Shown here piece after piece: positions 20,441 to 30,552 of a stretch of DNA of 45,000 nt. A model generated the notes under the pieces. That model saw only the letters and a list, made by a program, of their open reading frames with translations, did no database searches and had not been told where the DNA came from. Position 1 is the stretch's first letter. The number at the start of each line of letters is the position of its first letter. This DNA is from Prorocentrum cordatum (Eukaryota > Sar > Dinophyceae > Prorocentrales > Prorocentraceae). Where the stretch lies: assembly GCA_963575745.1 (NCBI GenBank), contig CAUYUJ010015759.1:209303-254302 (forward strand), read 5' to 3'. The translations under genes and the position numbers were made by a program.

Positions 20441-21299
20441 GAGCGAGGGAACGAATGAGAGGGGGAAAGAATCGGAGAGGGAGGGGGAGGGAAGCCCGAC
20501 CCGGGCACGGAGAAAATGAGTGCGATGCCCAACGACAGATGTTGCCCAAAACCGATAGCGGACGCTGTTGGCCAGGAGGCCTTCTGTCTCTTATGGACGC
20601 CGTCCGCAGCGACGCCGATAGCGGTCTCTGTTTTTCCCCCTGTGCCGAGGCACCCAAAGGACTGTCAGTCCATTCCTGTGCCCTGCGTGAAGCTGGGCGG
20701 CTGGCTGACCTTTCAAGATCAACGCAGTGAACCACCAGCACACCACAGCTTTACGACCATGTGGCGAGCTGTTGATGACTCCAAAAATTACGACAGGTTT
20801 GTAGCGACGGGTCTGCACGCGCAGGCGAGCTTCAAACAACTGTGACGGGTTCCCACAAGAGGGGTAGTGGACAACATAGTACATACTGAAAAAGGCAACG
20901 CAAACCATAACTGAGAAAAGGGTTTGACCGGGTGCCATCCCGAGCCAGTGCGAAACCTCAGAAGACCTCGGAACCCTGACGCCTGTTCAAATACCAAACA
21001 ACTTGCGAAGACGAGGGCAATACAGCTAGTGTTTAATGTCGCCCATCAGACAGCCACGGGGCTTGGAGTGAAATCTCGCGCTAGCGCACACACGCCTAGA
21101 GAGCGTCCGAAACACAGCCGAGGGGAATGTGCATGCAACAACGAGTAGACATAGGTTCCACACGACGGAAAACTCGGCCCATGTAAGATACTATGACAAC
21201 TGGGAGCCAGTTTCCCACGCTGCGGAGAAGGGCCAGCACAGGGGGGTCGCCAGAAACATAGTCACGCTTTAGCTTGGACATATACTGCTTCTGAGCGTC
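20441..21299. other. No recognisable gene
   Basis: A minus-strand open frame at 20591-20938 has hydrophobic patches but no domain I recognise. The sequence is less GC-rich than its surroundings. It may include the 3' end of the LINE fragment that follows. Confidence 0.35.
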
Positions 21300-22166
21300 C
21301 TTGCGCTCGTGCAGGATTGAAAATCTCCAAGAGGATATCCAGCCATGAAACTCACGTACTTTGGAAGCGAGAGAAATCAGGACACTAGCAGTCGTCATGA
21401 CATCTCTAGATACGCCGCACGAGGGCAGGGTGGCTCATCGCATCTGGCAGCATGCCTGGCACGCGTAGCAGCAGCTAGCTGGGCAACGCGTGGAAGTTCA
21501 AGCGGCAGACCGACGCTGGCGATACTCACATTTTATATAGGTATATCGTTGGAGAAAGAGACAAAGAGAGAGAGAGAGAGAGAGAGAGCATTGTTAGGCC
21601 CAGCCGTGAGCAACCGACAACGCGCTTTATAGGTGCCAACCAGCAACTCCGACGGAGCATGCACCTCCTGGACACAATAGGGCAGCGAAACGCAGAAAAT
21701 GGGACATCTAACCATATATTGCGCGAGGAAACAATGGCTCGAGTCCCTGATCTCCCAAGCCCTCTTCCGAAGCTTCATACTGTTCTTATCCAAGAAACAA
21801 CCCTCAACCCAAGATAACTCAGACCGGCGTGCAATCTCCAGGAGAGAGAAGGGGTCGTCAAGGTCCACTAGATTATCTCCCAGGGGCTCAACAAGCTTGG
21901 CATAGAGCACGAACACCTGCCACTTCGGGAAGTTCAAAGCGAGGCCGACGGCGTCTGTCAGACAGACCGAGCATTCGCTTAGAGGACCAACGCCATCGAA
22001 TAGACATCATAATCAAAAACAGGAGTCAACAGCACACGCCAGCGACACTTCAGTCTGCCCGTGGAGCTACCATTGAAACCAAGCCATAATCGCTTCAACA
22101 ACTGAGCTAAACGACGGCGTCGAACCTGGATCTCCTTGACGGACCCCTGTTTCAACCGGAAACCCC
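21300..22166 (-). pseudogene. 5'-truncated LINE RT fragment (motif B to thumb)
   Basis: The fragment begins abruptly at about 22166 with GFPVETGVRQGDP, the motif B signature of LINE RTs, followed by SSVVEAIMAWF. Stops then interrupt it; DYDVYSMALV around 22000 could be the remains of the YADD motif C. LNFPKWQVF (about 21940) and the thumb-like run HAPSELLVGTYKARCRLLTAGPNNAL fragment (about 21660-21590) follow. A GA microsatellite interrupts it (21565-21590). Beyond it, LPRVAQLAAATRARHAA (about 21480-21430) still fits LINE sequence. Fingers, palm A and any endonuclease are missing. Several stops and frameshifts make it clearly dead. Confidence 0.65.
21565..21590. repeat. (GA)n microsatellite inside the RT fragment
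   Basis: GAGA run directly after the PNNAL-coding segment on the minus strand. Confidence 0.9.
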
Positions 22167-22399
22167 ACCAGCCCTTTAGGACGTAGGTGGTTTAGGGTGT
22201 TTCCTCGTCCACCCCGCTCTTCCCCTTGGGGTGGGGGTTTGCCCCTCCCCGTCTGGAGGGGGCGTTTCGCGGGCTGCCGTGGCGTCCGGGACGGCCTCGG
22301 CGAGGAAGCCAACATCATTGGTGTTATTTCGGTTTTGGCCCCATTTGGGTTTCTTGGGGGGGCGGCGCCAAATTGAGACCCCCCTTCTTTGATCGATCT

Positions 22400-22890
22400 C
22401 CTCCGAGATGGCCCCAAAAGCGTCCCCACGGCTCCCAGGGGTGCCCCAAGAGGGCCCCAAGAGGTGGCCAGGAGGCCCCAAGAGGCCCCCAAGAGGCCAC
22501 CAGGATGCACCCAAGAGGCTCCCAAAAGACCCCCAAGAGGCCCCAAGGGCCTCCCAGAGACACCGAAGATGGCAAAGATTGTACTAAGGTTTTGGCCACA
22601 TTTTGACCTCCTGGGGGGGGCACTGCTTAAGATGATTCCAAGAGCGCCTGGGCGAGCCCAAGATGACCTCCAAGATGGCACAAGACATCCCAAGATGCCT
22701 CAAGATGGCTCCCACGATGCTCCAAGAGGCCCCAAGACCGTTCCAAGACGGCTCCAAGTGGCCAAAGAGCCCCCCCAGGAGGCCCCGAAGAGGCCCAAAT
22801 CTTTAGGCCCCAAGAAGCTCTCCGAGGCACCCAAGACGCTCTAAGAGGCGTCCGGGACCGCCACAAGGCCCCCAAGACGGTCCAACAGGC
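22400..22890. repeat. CCAAGAGGCCCC-type low-complexity block
   Basis: Imperfect ~10-12-bp units built on CCCAAGAGG fill this block, alternating with CCAAGATGG. The minus strand would read GLLGASWGPLG-like repeats and the plus strand PRGPKRPPR-like repeats. Both are repetition artefacts unless a transcript is shown. The block abuts the 5' truncation of the RT fragment. Confidence 0.8.
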
Positions 22891-22899
22891 CTCCACTGG

Positions 22900-24850
22900 G
22901 GGGCCCTTCCTCTGTGTGCTGTCCACTCCCCTGATCGAGACACTTCCTCTGGGCATCGTGTCTGGATGGAATGGTGGGATTTTTTTTTGATCTGCGGCCC
23001 CAAGGGCGGTTCCAGAGAGCGGGTCAATCTCGACAGGGGCGCAATGCGAGACGATTGGCAACGGAGGCGCATAGGCCAACGCCGCGATGCACGCGCGAGG
23101 GACAAAATGAACCTAATTGGAGCCGCCCCGAGGAACGGAAGTCGGCAGCAGACTAGAGAAGCCTGCGGAGGGTCGCACTGTGGCGCCAGCCCCCACAGAC
23201 CAAGCCTGCGTGAAGGTGGGAACGCTGTGCGGGCAGCACAGAGCCCGAGGAAAAGGCACCGCCAAACGCGGCGAGGAGGAGAGGAAGGGGGGGCAGGCGC
23301 AAGAGGCAACGAGGGGAGGGGGAAGGAAGGAAGCCTCACTCACAGAGCACCTGCAGTGCTCGAAGACAGGTGCGTCGAACCATGACAGGCGTCGGCAGCC
23401 TAGTCGTGAGAGTCCCAGCCTGAAACTTCCTTGCCACTGTGGATGGGGGGAACGCAGCGCGGTGCCACGGCTGCGCCACCCAGCGGGAGGCCTGCGGGCC
23501 TGCCCGTGGAAGAACCCTTGGGCTGTCGTGGGCCGCGTGCGCCGTGCACCGTCGAAACGGTCGTTGGCGTCGTTGGCGCACGCGAGCAACAAGTCCGTCC
23601 AGAGGAAGGGGGCGATGTCACAAGCGACGCCGGGGGCCGGGGGGGCGGGCCTGCTGTGCGAAGGCGCAGTCCTGACAAAGGATGGACCACTTGTACAGGA
23701 ATCCAGCCTCGCCAGGCCCACCCGCCGGAGCTAGCGGGAGATCGCGCCGGGCTGCTGGGATAGGCGTGACCACCTAGGAGCACGCACGTGAACGTTGCCA
23801 CGACGGGGGGAAGCCGAGCGGCGTGGCACACCACATCAGTGCGCGTGGCGGATGGGGGGGGAGGCGCGGCCGATAGCCGCGAATCTGGTACATGCAGGAG
23901 GAGGGGAGAGGGGCAAAGCCGGTGGGCCTGGTGGCGGCGGTGACCGCAGAGAACCCAACAGTGCACGTTGCAAGAGTAGTGAACTTGAAGGGGGAAAGGT
24001 GCCCGTCAGGTGGGGGGGGGGCGACGCCGCCTGTTCGGGGCCACCGTAGATAGGAAGTGTGGAAAGAGTGCGGTACGACAGGTGGAGCACATGGGGTGGG
24101 CCTTCGGCCTGCAGTCCCAGTCGTCCAAAGTGGGTGCCCAAGCGGACAACGACGGACCATTGTCCGGAGAACAAGGCCAAAGGGAACCGTGGGAGTTGAT
24201 CATTTCAGCCGAATCCTCACGGTCTATGAAGCCCACGAACCAGCGTGGGTAGTCTAAACGCAGTGTGATGGTATCGGTGCACCTCAGCCCCAAGAGGTGG
24301 CACAAGAGTATTAAGGCCTCGGCCTGTCACTGCGGCGAAGCCAGCCCCCGTCGTGAAGGGGCCACCCACGGAAGCGATGGCCCGTGGGGGGCAGCCGTCC
24401 GTGCAGTCTTTATTCCTCACCAATTGCGTGTCTGTGCGCAGCAAAGGGACGGTTGAGGACCATGGGGCTGGCGACCCATTGGGCCCCGCATGGCACCGAG
24501 GGATCCCATATGGCCCACAGGGTCAGCGCGATGGATACCACTTTGTATAGGGAGGTGGAAGCTGTCCCCAGCTGCCCGAGGTCGGTCGTTGTTGTCCAGA
24601 AAGCAAGCGCTGCGTTCCGTGACGGGCTGAGCGGCAACTCTGGGAATTGACATGAGTGGAGGGAAGAGGTCTTGAGCCGCAGACGAGCTGCGCAGGCCAG
24701 CCCATGAGAGAGCGGGGAAGGGGCAAACGTGCAGGTGGGAAGGCGAGTAGCGCGCAGACCGACTGTTCCCAGACAGGAGGGCCGACTCCCCCGGCCAAGG
24801 GGGGTGGGGCGAGGGACCTGGTTCCCGGTGGCGGGTCCCTGTCGCGCTCA
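22900..24850. other. Coding-like but unrecognised sequence
   Basis: Minus-strand pieces such as ITLRLDYPRWFVGFIDRED (about 24265-24205) and DIAPFLWTDLLLACAND (about 23610-23560) look more protein-like than the surroundings, but they lie in different frames and match nothing I know. They could be decayed sequence from the helicase-bearing frame to the right, which runs on the same strand. C-tract runs occur here too (24011-24020 as G on plus). Confidence 0.3.
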
Positions 24851-24884
24851 CTTGGGGGCGGAGTCCCTCCCCCGTTGGCGTTTG

Positions 24885-25916
24885 TCAGCATAGTGTGTAT
24901 CCCCTCTGGGGGAAGACCGTTTCCCCCTGCCCCATCCAGTCTGCGTCGACCCACGTGTCCCGCTGGTGGTCCCACCCGTCCCAGGACTGCCATGAACCCC
25001 AGGGGGCGGCCGATCCTGATGCGCCTGTCTGCGCGGCGACTCTGTAGTCTGTGCACAGCGGGGGGGGCCATGTAGCCTCTTTGCCCTCGTCAGCCCACGG
25101 GTTCCAGCGTCCGCCTCCGATGGGCCCTCCCGAGGCGGCTGCCTGCGAGGCGCCTTTGCCGTTGGCGGACTGTGGGGAGGGGGTATTGGAAGCCGCCTTG
25201 TCCTCATCGGCCCATGGGTTCCAGATTCCGCCTCCGATGGGTCCTTCGGGGGTACGGGTTTTCGTGTCGCGCTGCGTGAGCCTGCGCTGCTTGTCCATAA
25301 TGTTTGGCCATTCAACCTAGAGCTGGTACTCCTTGTCCATCCTGTAGGCATCGTAACCTACTTTGCTCCATGCCTGGAGGAAGTCGTCGCACTGCTGCAC
25401 CGTACTCTTCCTCGGGTCAGACTTGATGTGGACCCATGTGCCCCCTTGCTTGATTCCTGCCTTGCGGACCCAGGCGCTCCATATCTCGTTAAACGCACCT
25501 CCCAGCGTCTTCTGCAACCTCATGATATTTTCCGGTGCTGGCTCGTCCCTTGTGACATTTGCTTCGTTGATGGGCCGCAAGCGCATGGGGGGACCACCCA
25601 TGGGATCATCAGGGCGCGCTGGCGGGATTGCTGCTGACTGCGCGTCGCGCCCCCGACCCGCGCTGCGTTGCTGCCTGGGTGAGCTGCGGGGCAGAGGGGA
25701 AGAGCGACCTATGGAGGTGTCTTCGGGAATTGCGGGAGGTCGGCGGTCTGTTTTGTTCTCCGGCTGCCTGGGCTCCCTGCCGTCACTGACCGCGTTTGCG
25801 AAGGCCCGTGCATATGGGGGCCAGGCTTGCGAGTCGACCCTCAGGGGGGGGGGGGGACCATAGGGGGGGGATACTTCGGGCGGACTCACGATTGTTCGGT
25901 CCTGGAATGTCGGCAT
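24885..25916 (-). pseudogene. C-terminal part of the helicase-bearing frame, WNPWAD repeats
   Basis: This frame is entered through the C13 tract at 25844-25856, where the preceding segment shifts phase. It holds a Pro-rich linker, then a compact-looking domain (FNEIWSAWVRKAGIKQ, GTWVHIKSDPRKS, FLQAWSKVGYDAYRMDKEYQL). A TAG follows at 25317-25319, and the same frame continues with EWPNIMDKQRRLTQRD. The tail has two copies of PIGGG(I/R)WNPWADE (about 25250-25205 and 25138-25093) and ends GSWQSWDGWD. The function is unknown. Trp-rich repeat tails of this look occur in dinoflagellate retroelement proteins as I recall, so an ORF1/gag-like or nucleic-acid-binding role is possible. Confidence 0.45.
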
Positions 25917-27299
25917 CGCCTACCTGGTGTGCGGGGCTGGCCTGCACCTCGGAGTCGGAGAGGCATGGTGGGCTGCCGTGCGCCTGGACGTCCCGTTCAG
26001 AACCCTCGTTGGACTCATCCCAGTCGATCCCTTCATACTCGCCGCCGCCGCTCCCGTACTTGTATGGGGACGGCAGGTCCCCTGCGCACCCGTCAGACTG
26101 ACCTGGTGCGACGGGTTGCTGGGGGGACGCGTGGCCACATGCGTGTTGAGAGGTGGTGCCAGACGGTTCCTCCTGGGGCCTGTTGAGCCACATCGCTGTA
26201 GGGGGACCGTCTTTATCTGCGTCACTGCTCTTTGCCACCTCGGGCTGGCCGGCGGGGAGCTCCATCGTTCCTCCTGATCGGTCATCCTCCATCCCTGAGA
26301 GAAAGAGGGTGAGTGTATGCCATGGCTGTCGGTGGGGGCACTGTCCTTTCTGATTGTCGAGTTTGTCTGCGAAACACTTCCATTCCTCCTGGTACTTCGG
26401 GTTGCTCTCCACTAGGTGCGCGACAACCCTGGCAGCCGCGGCCCTCCGACCGTCCCAGGGGATGCGCGGGGGAGTGCCGTTGCTGGGTATCTCATCCCCG
26501 TAGATAGTTGCCAGGAAGGGCACCGAATTTTCGAGGGGCCATCCCGATTCGTCGGTTACCTCGCCCACAATGTCTCTTCCCAAACGCTGCGCGTGGGCTG
26601 CCCAGATGGTGTAGATTGTGTGGCCCCACTCAATCAAGTATTTTCCCAACGCGCGGACAGGGCCCCTCGACTCCTCTCCTGCCAGACGGTGGGTGGAGTG
26701 CGCGGGGGGCGACGGCGCAGCGGGCGGTGGTAGGTCGGGAAGCGAGTAGCTGAAGGTGACCCATCCAGCTGGGGCCCCTTGTGGCTGCCCGGCGGGGGGC
26801 TGTGTTGGCCGGCCGTCGCCTGGTGGAGTTGGCGCGTCAGAGCCCGCGGCTGGCGCGCGGCTGGTTTTGGGAAGGTGCGCCGACATGTCGTAGTGGCGCC
26901 AGTCCTCTGTGATGTCGTTTATGGCCGGCCTCTCGGTCGGGGAGGCTGGGTATATGTCGCTGGAGCACTGGTCAAGTACTCGATCGAGGGCGCTTGGGGC
27001 AATGTTCCAGATGTGAACCAGGCACCTCCTGCACGCCCATCCTGCGTTCCACTTCCTTTTGGTCCACAGCAGGGGCAATTGCGTCCCACCTCGGGAGGCC
27101 TGTCTGCTCGTTGCAGTCTGCGTCTGCCTCTGGGCGCCACATGGAGCAGCCAAGGGCCGGGGGGCCCGGCAACCACTCTAGCAAGGGGGAACAGGGGGGA
27201 CAGGTGTCGCAAGCGGCTGTGTACAATTGGGTGAGGTGCACTTCGGTGCCGAACCTGCCGTCGGTGAGCCTGTGTGGTGGGAGTGTGGTGCCTACGCTG
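25783..27299 (-). pseudogene. Helicase-bearing frame, Cys-rich and Pro-rich middle segment
   Basis: Two frames join here. The first (about 27299-27060) carries CDTCPPC and further Cys residues (GCSMWRPEADADC). The second (from about 27070 to 25783) begins KWNAGWACRRCLVHIW. Together they resemble a Cys-rich metal-binding segment broken by a frameshift. Pro/Gly-rich linker follows, then a folded-looking region (VRALGKYLIEWGHTIYTIW, ARVVAHLVESNPKYQEEWK) and an acidic low-complexity tail. I do not recognise the fold. It lies downstream of, and colinear with, the helicase motifs, so it was probably the same protein. Confidence 0.4.
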
Positions 27300-28703
27300 G
27301 TTGGCTGGCTGGAACTGGCGCGGCGTGCGCACGACGAGGTTATTCAGAGAGGCTGGGGCTGGGGCGTCGGTCGGCTGCCCGAACCCCAGTGGAAGCCTGG
27401 ACAGTGAGGGGGGAGTCCTGGCTCTCTTGCGTGCGCGGTCGTCGTCCACTCTGCGCTTGTACTCCTGTAATAGCCACTGCATGGACTTCTTGGTACTGCG
27501 CCCCGTTGAGTCGGGTTCGGGGGCGTGAAACCTTTTGCGTTCCAGGGAGCTGACCCAGCATTGCTAGCAGAGCCGTCTGCAGTTCTTGCCCTTCGTGTAC
27601 GCCTGAGCTCGGTTCTGGGCTAGTAGTTCCCGGGTGTCGTCATCCTCCCAAGAGCCTGCTGCCCCCTGCAGTCCTGTTTTGGTGCGTCCGTCGCAGTTGT
27701 AGGCGGCGTCCTTCTGCAGCCTGCGGAAGCGGTCGCCTCGAACGGTCGGGGGGGGGGGGGGGGGCAGTGCTATTCCTGGGGCCGGGGAGGCCAAGATGTC
27801 TTCGTCGAGACGGTGGTTGGAAATTGCAACCCCGCCCCCCATGTACTGCAGGTCCTCCATGGCGCGTGGACTGCCAAGCCCCACGTCTGATCCCGTCAAA
27901 GCCTTGTGCAACTGGCAGATGGAGCAGTCTCCACTGCTTAGCTGCTTGACGTTCGCGGGCTGGACTATTGCCTCCAGCACGCGCAAGGGGGCCTCGAGGG
28001 TGAAGTCATGCTCCTGCGTTCCTGACCACGTCCTGGGGCAATTATGCTCAGCTGCAATCTCGTGGTGATGAGCGTATGTGGCTAACGTGCTAATGTGGTG
28101 AATGACATGGCCTAACTTGGTGTGGAGGGAGGCGAAGTCCGCGAGCTGGCATCCCCACGTCTCAGCGAACTGGGTGCGGAACTCTTTCTGGGCCTCCTGC
28201 CACGGAAGGCCCAGGCCCATCGCAGCCTCTATGACGTCGCCCGTGGCCTCTGGGAATGGGAAGGGCCAGAGTGTAGCGCGAGGCTCACGCAGCTGCAGCA
28301 TCATCACCACGAGTAGGACTCTGAGTGTGGGGGGACCGAGGGGCTGCCCATCGCCTCCTAGTAGGGCTTGCGTGAGATCTGCATCGATCTTATCGGGGCT
28401 GAGCAGGGGGTGCAGATGCTCCATTCCCGGGTGCATCCTGTGGCGATTGCACCAGCAGGTGGTGCTGCTCCAGGCCGCGGGGAACTGGGGGAGCGTGCCC
28501 CTGGGGGTGCATCGGCTTGAAGGCTTGGGGCGGCGATTGTCCCCAACAACGTGGGGCAGTGGGGGGAGCGAGTCATATGCGACGCCTAGCTGCTTGTCGC
28601 GCCACGGTGTGCCCAGTCCGAGGAACCAGACCAGGGCCGCCCACGTGAGGTTGTACACAAGGTTACTGGCATCGATTCCCTCGGTGACTCCAGGCCTTCC
28701 TGT
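27300..28703 (-). pseudogene. Helicase-bearing frame, domain after the helicase core
   Basis: This is in the same frame as the helicase C-terminal part, across a TAG at 28704-28706. It reads ASNLVYNLTWAALVWFLGLG near its start, which could be a hydrophobic helix. A mostly helical region follows, with Cys/His residues (CWCNRHRMHPGMEHLHPLL) and HTKLGHVIHHISTLATYAHHHE. A TAG at 27564-27566 interrupts it, and the frame continues to a basic stretch (EYKRRVDDDRARKRARTPP), a possible nuclear signal. A C17 tract (27748-27764 as G on plus) codes poly-Pro in frame. No family recognised. Confidence 0.4.
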
Positions 28704-29357
28704 CTAGGCTGCCCGGCTGCCTGGGGGTGGCCCCCATGCGCCACTGGTGGGATCTAGTCCGAACGCTGTGTAGAGAAGGATGCCCATTGTAGGGTCGTCA
28801 ACCAGCTTCTGTATGCTGTCTGTGAGGGCAGCGCCCAGCTTGTCCCAAGAGAACTGGGGGTCGAGTGGTGCAGCGGTACGGTCTGCGAACCTGCTCTCCA
28901 TTCTGGCATTGGCCTTCTTGATGGCGTCGTCTAGGCCTTTTATGCTGTCGTCCCCTGTGCGGGTGGGAGCGGGGGGGATCCACGTCGTAAGGTCTCTAAT
29001 GGGGTCGAATGCCTTGTCGATTTGAAGCAGCGCCCTCTTGCCCAAGTTGGTCCCTTGGAAGCGGACCCATAGTTTGGCGAGCCCCCCGTGCTCCGAGAGT
29101 TCCCTCAGGTGAGCTCCTGTGGCGGTGCTAAACATCCTTCCATCCTCGATTATGACCACATTGGAGGTGGCACGTGTGATTGCGACGTTCACTCTGTTGG
29201 GATTGTCCATGACGCCCCAGTAATGCCAGCTGTTGGAACGCGTGGTCAGGTATATAACAAGGTCCGCCTCCCCACCCTGGCTTGAGTCCACGGTGGAGAT
29301 GGTGAGTCTGCCATTGGCAAGGTGTTCTTCCCCTTCGTTGGCAAAGGCCTCATTCTC
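28704..29357 (-). pseudogene. SF1 (UPF1-like) helicase, C-terminal motor half
   Basis: It begins at the left border of the plus-strand LINE insertion. Motif V region TVDSSQGGEADLVIY (about 29297-29255) and motif VI NRVNVAITRA (about 29200-29170) are the hallmarks of UPF1/SMUBP/senataxin-type SF1 helicases. The motif VI Arg is present. Spacing between the two motifs is normal. The motor's first half is about 6.2 kb away at 35568-37440 on the same strand. After motif VI comes about 190 residues without a recognised domain, ending at a TAG (28704-28706) beyond which the frame stays open. UPF1-like enzymes unwind RNA or RNA/DNA 5'-3' using ATP. Confidence 0.8.
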
Positions 29358-29495
29358 CTGAAGTTCGCGACGATCATGTTCATGGTATGGGAGAGCGGCA
29401 CGAAGGTGGCACTCCCCTACTCTCTGTGTTTTTACACCGCCCCAGGGGGGCGAGAGTTCTAGGGTGAGGCTAAGATTTGCCCCAGCGCTTCCACC

Positions 29496-30552
29496 ATGGA
29501 GGCAAACAGGGTTCACCGAGTGTTTCGCCGGGACCTCGATGGACCCCGCGCTTCGCGGCAAAATGAATTCCCGGTAGTTGGACGCAAGGAAGCAAGGTGG
29601 ACGTCGAGCATTGTGATTACACCTCAAAATGGGGCAGATTTCATCCACACTCGGCGCCGTGCCAATCGTCTACGCCACCGTGGTCGACGACAGGCTCCAC
29701 CATCTCGCACTTTTTCAGGTAGCTGGCGGGCGGCTGTACAGAACGTCCAAGGGCTAAATTGGCGGCTGATCGCACATCGAGATAAGCTGGCCCATATTCT
29801 CACTTCAGCACGAAAGGAGCGCTGGGACATTGCTTTTCTCTCAGAACTTCATGGTGAGGCCCCTTGCCTCGTTTACTTGGAAGAATTTCTCTTGGTGTCT
29901 AGTGGAAGAGCAGCACTACTTCTGGGTCCAGCGGCACGGGAAGCTTTTGACCGAGCTGGAGCCCAATGGCACTGCGAAGGAGATCGTTTGGTGGCAGCCC
30001 TACTCCAGGACGAGACGGGCGAGAAGCTACATGCGGTCAATGTTTACGGACCCACGGGCGTCCGCGCTGCTGAGCTCAAGTCTTGGCATGATGCAGTATT
30101 GCATTTTCATGAGCATGTTAGTGGATTGGGAGGGGTGCAACTTTGGGGTGGAGACTTCAATGCCCATCGCGGTGCAGATTGGCAGTTCGATGGACTCCAC
30201 TCTGGACCGTACGCTCTGAGTACGGCCACAACCCCAGCAGGGAAAAAATGGCAATCTCTACTCCAGTCGACGTCGTTGGCACATGCAGATAGTTTTCTTT
30301 CTGTCCCAGAGAGGCACGTGGATTCACCCTCAGACACATCAATGGTACGAGTTGGACGGGCTATTGATTTCGACCACACATAGCAGATGTATTCAACACA
30401 TTCGACAACATAATCGTCATCGAATCTCGGACCATGTAGGACGTGTTTATCATCTACATCTGGGCACTGTCTTGGGGAGGGCAAAACGACGACAGCGACG
30501 AGCCAAATTCATTGCGATCGAGTGCCAAAAAAGACAGAAACTGGAGACATAA
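29496..30552 (+). pseudogene. EEP endonuclease domain of the plus-strand LINE
   Basis: Two frames are used. In the first (29496 to about 30300) I see AVQNVQGLN (domain start), IAFLSELHG (the catalytic Glu), HAVNVYGPTG, and LWGGDFNAHRGAD (Asp/Asn of the active site). A frameshift at about 30285-30305 moves to the second frame, with GTWIHPQTHQWYELDGLLI and ISDHVGRVYHL, which supplies the terminal Asp-His. That frame meets a TAA at 30550-30552 and then reads on into the RT. The domain would nick target DNA for target-primed reverse transcription. All key residues are visible, so the shift is the main damage. Confidence 0.85.

Noticed and set aside
20591-20938. 115-residue minus-strand frame with hydrophobic segments
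   Set aside because: No homology that I recognise, no neighbours on the strand that support it, and its start and end are arbitrary.
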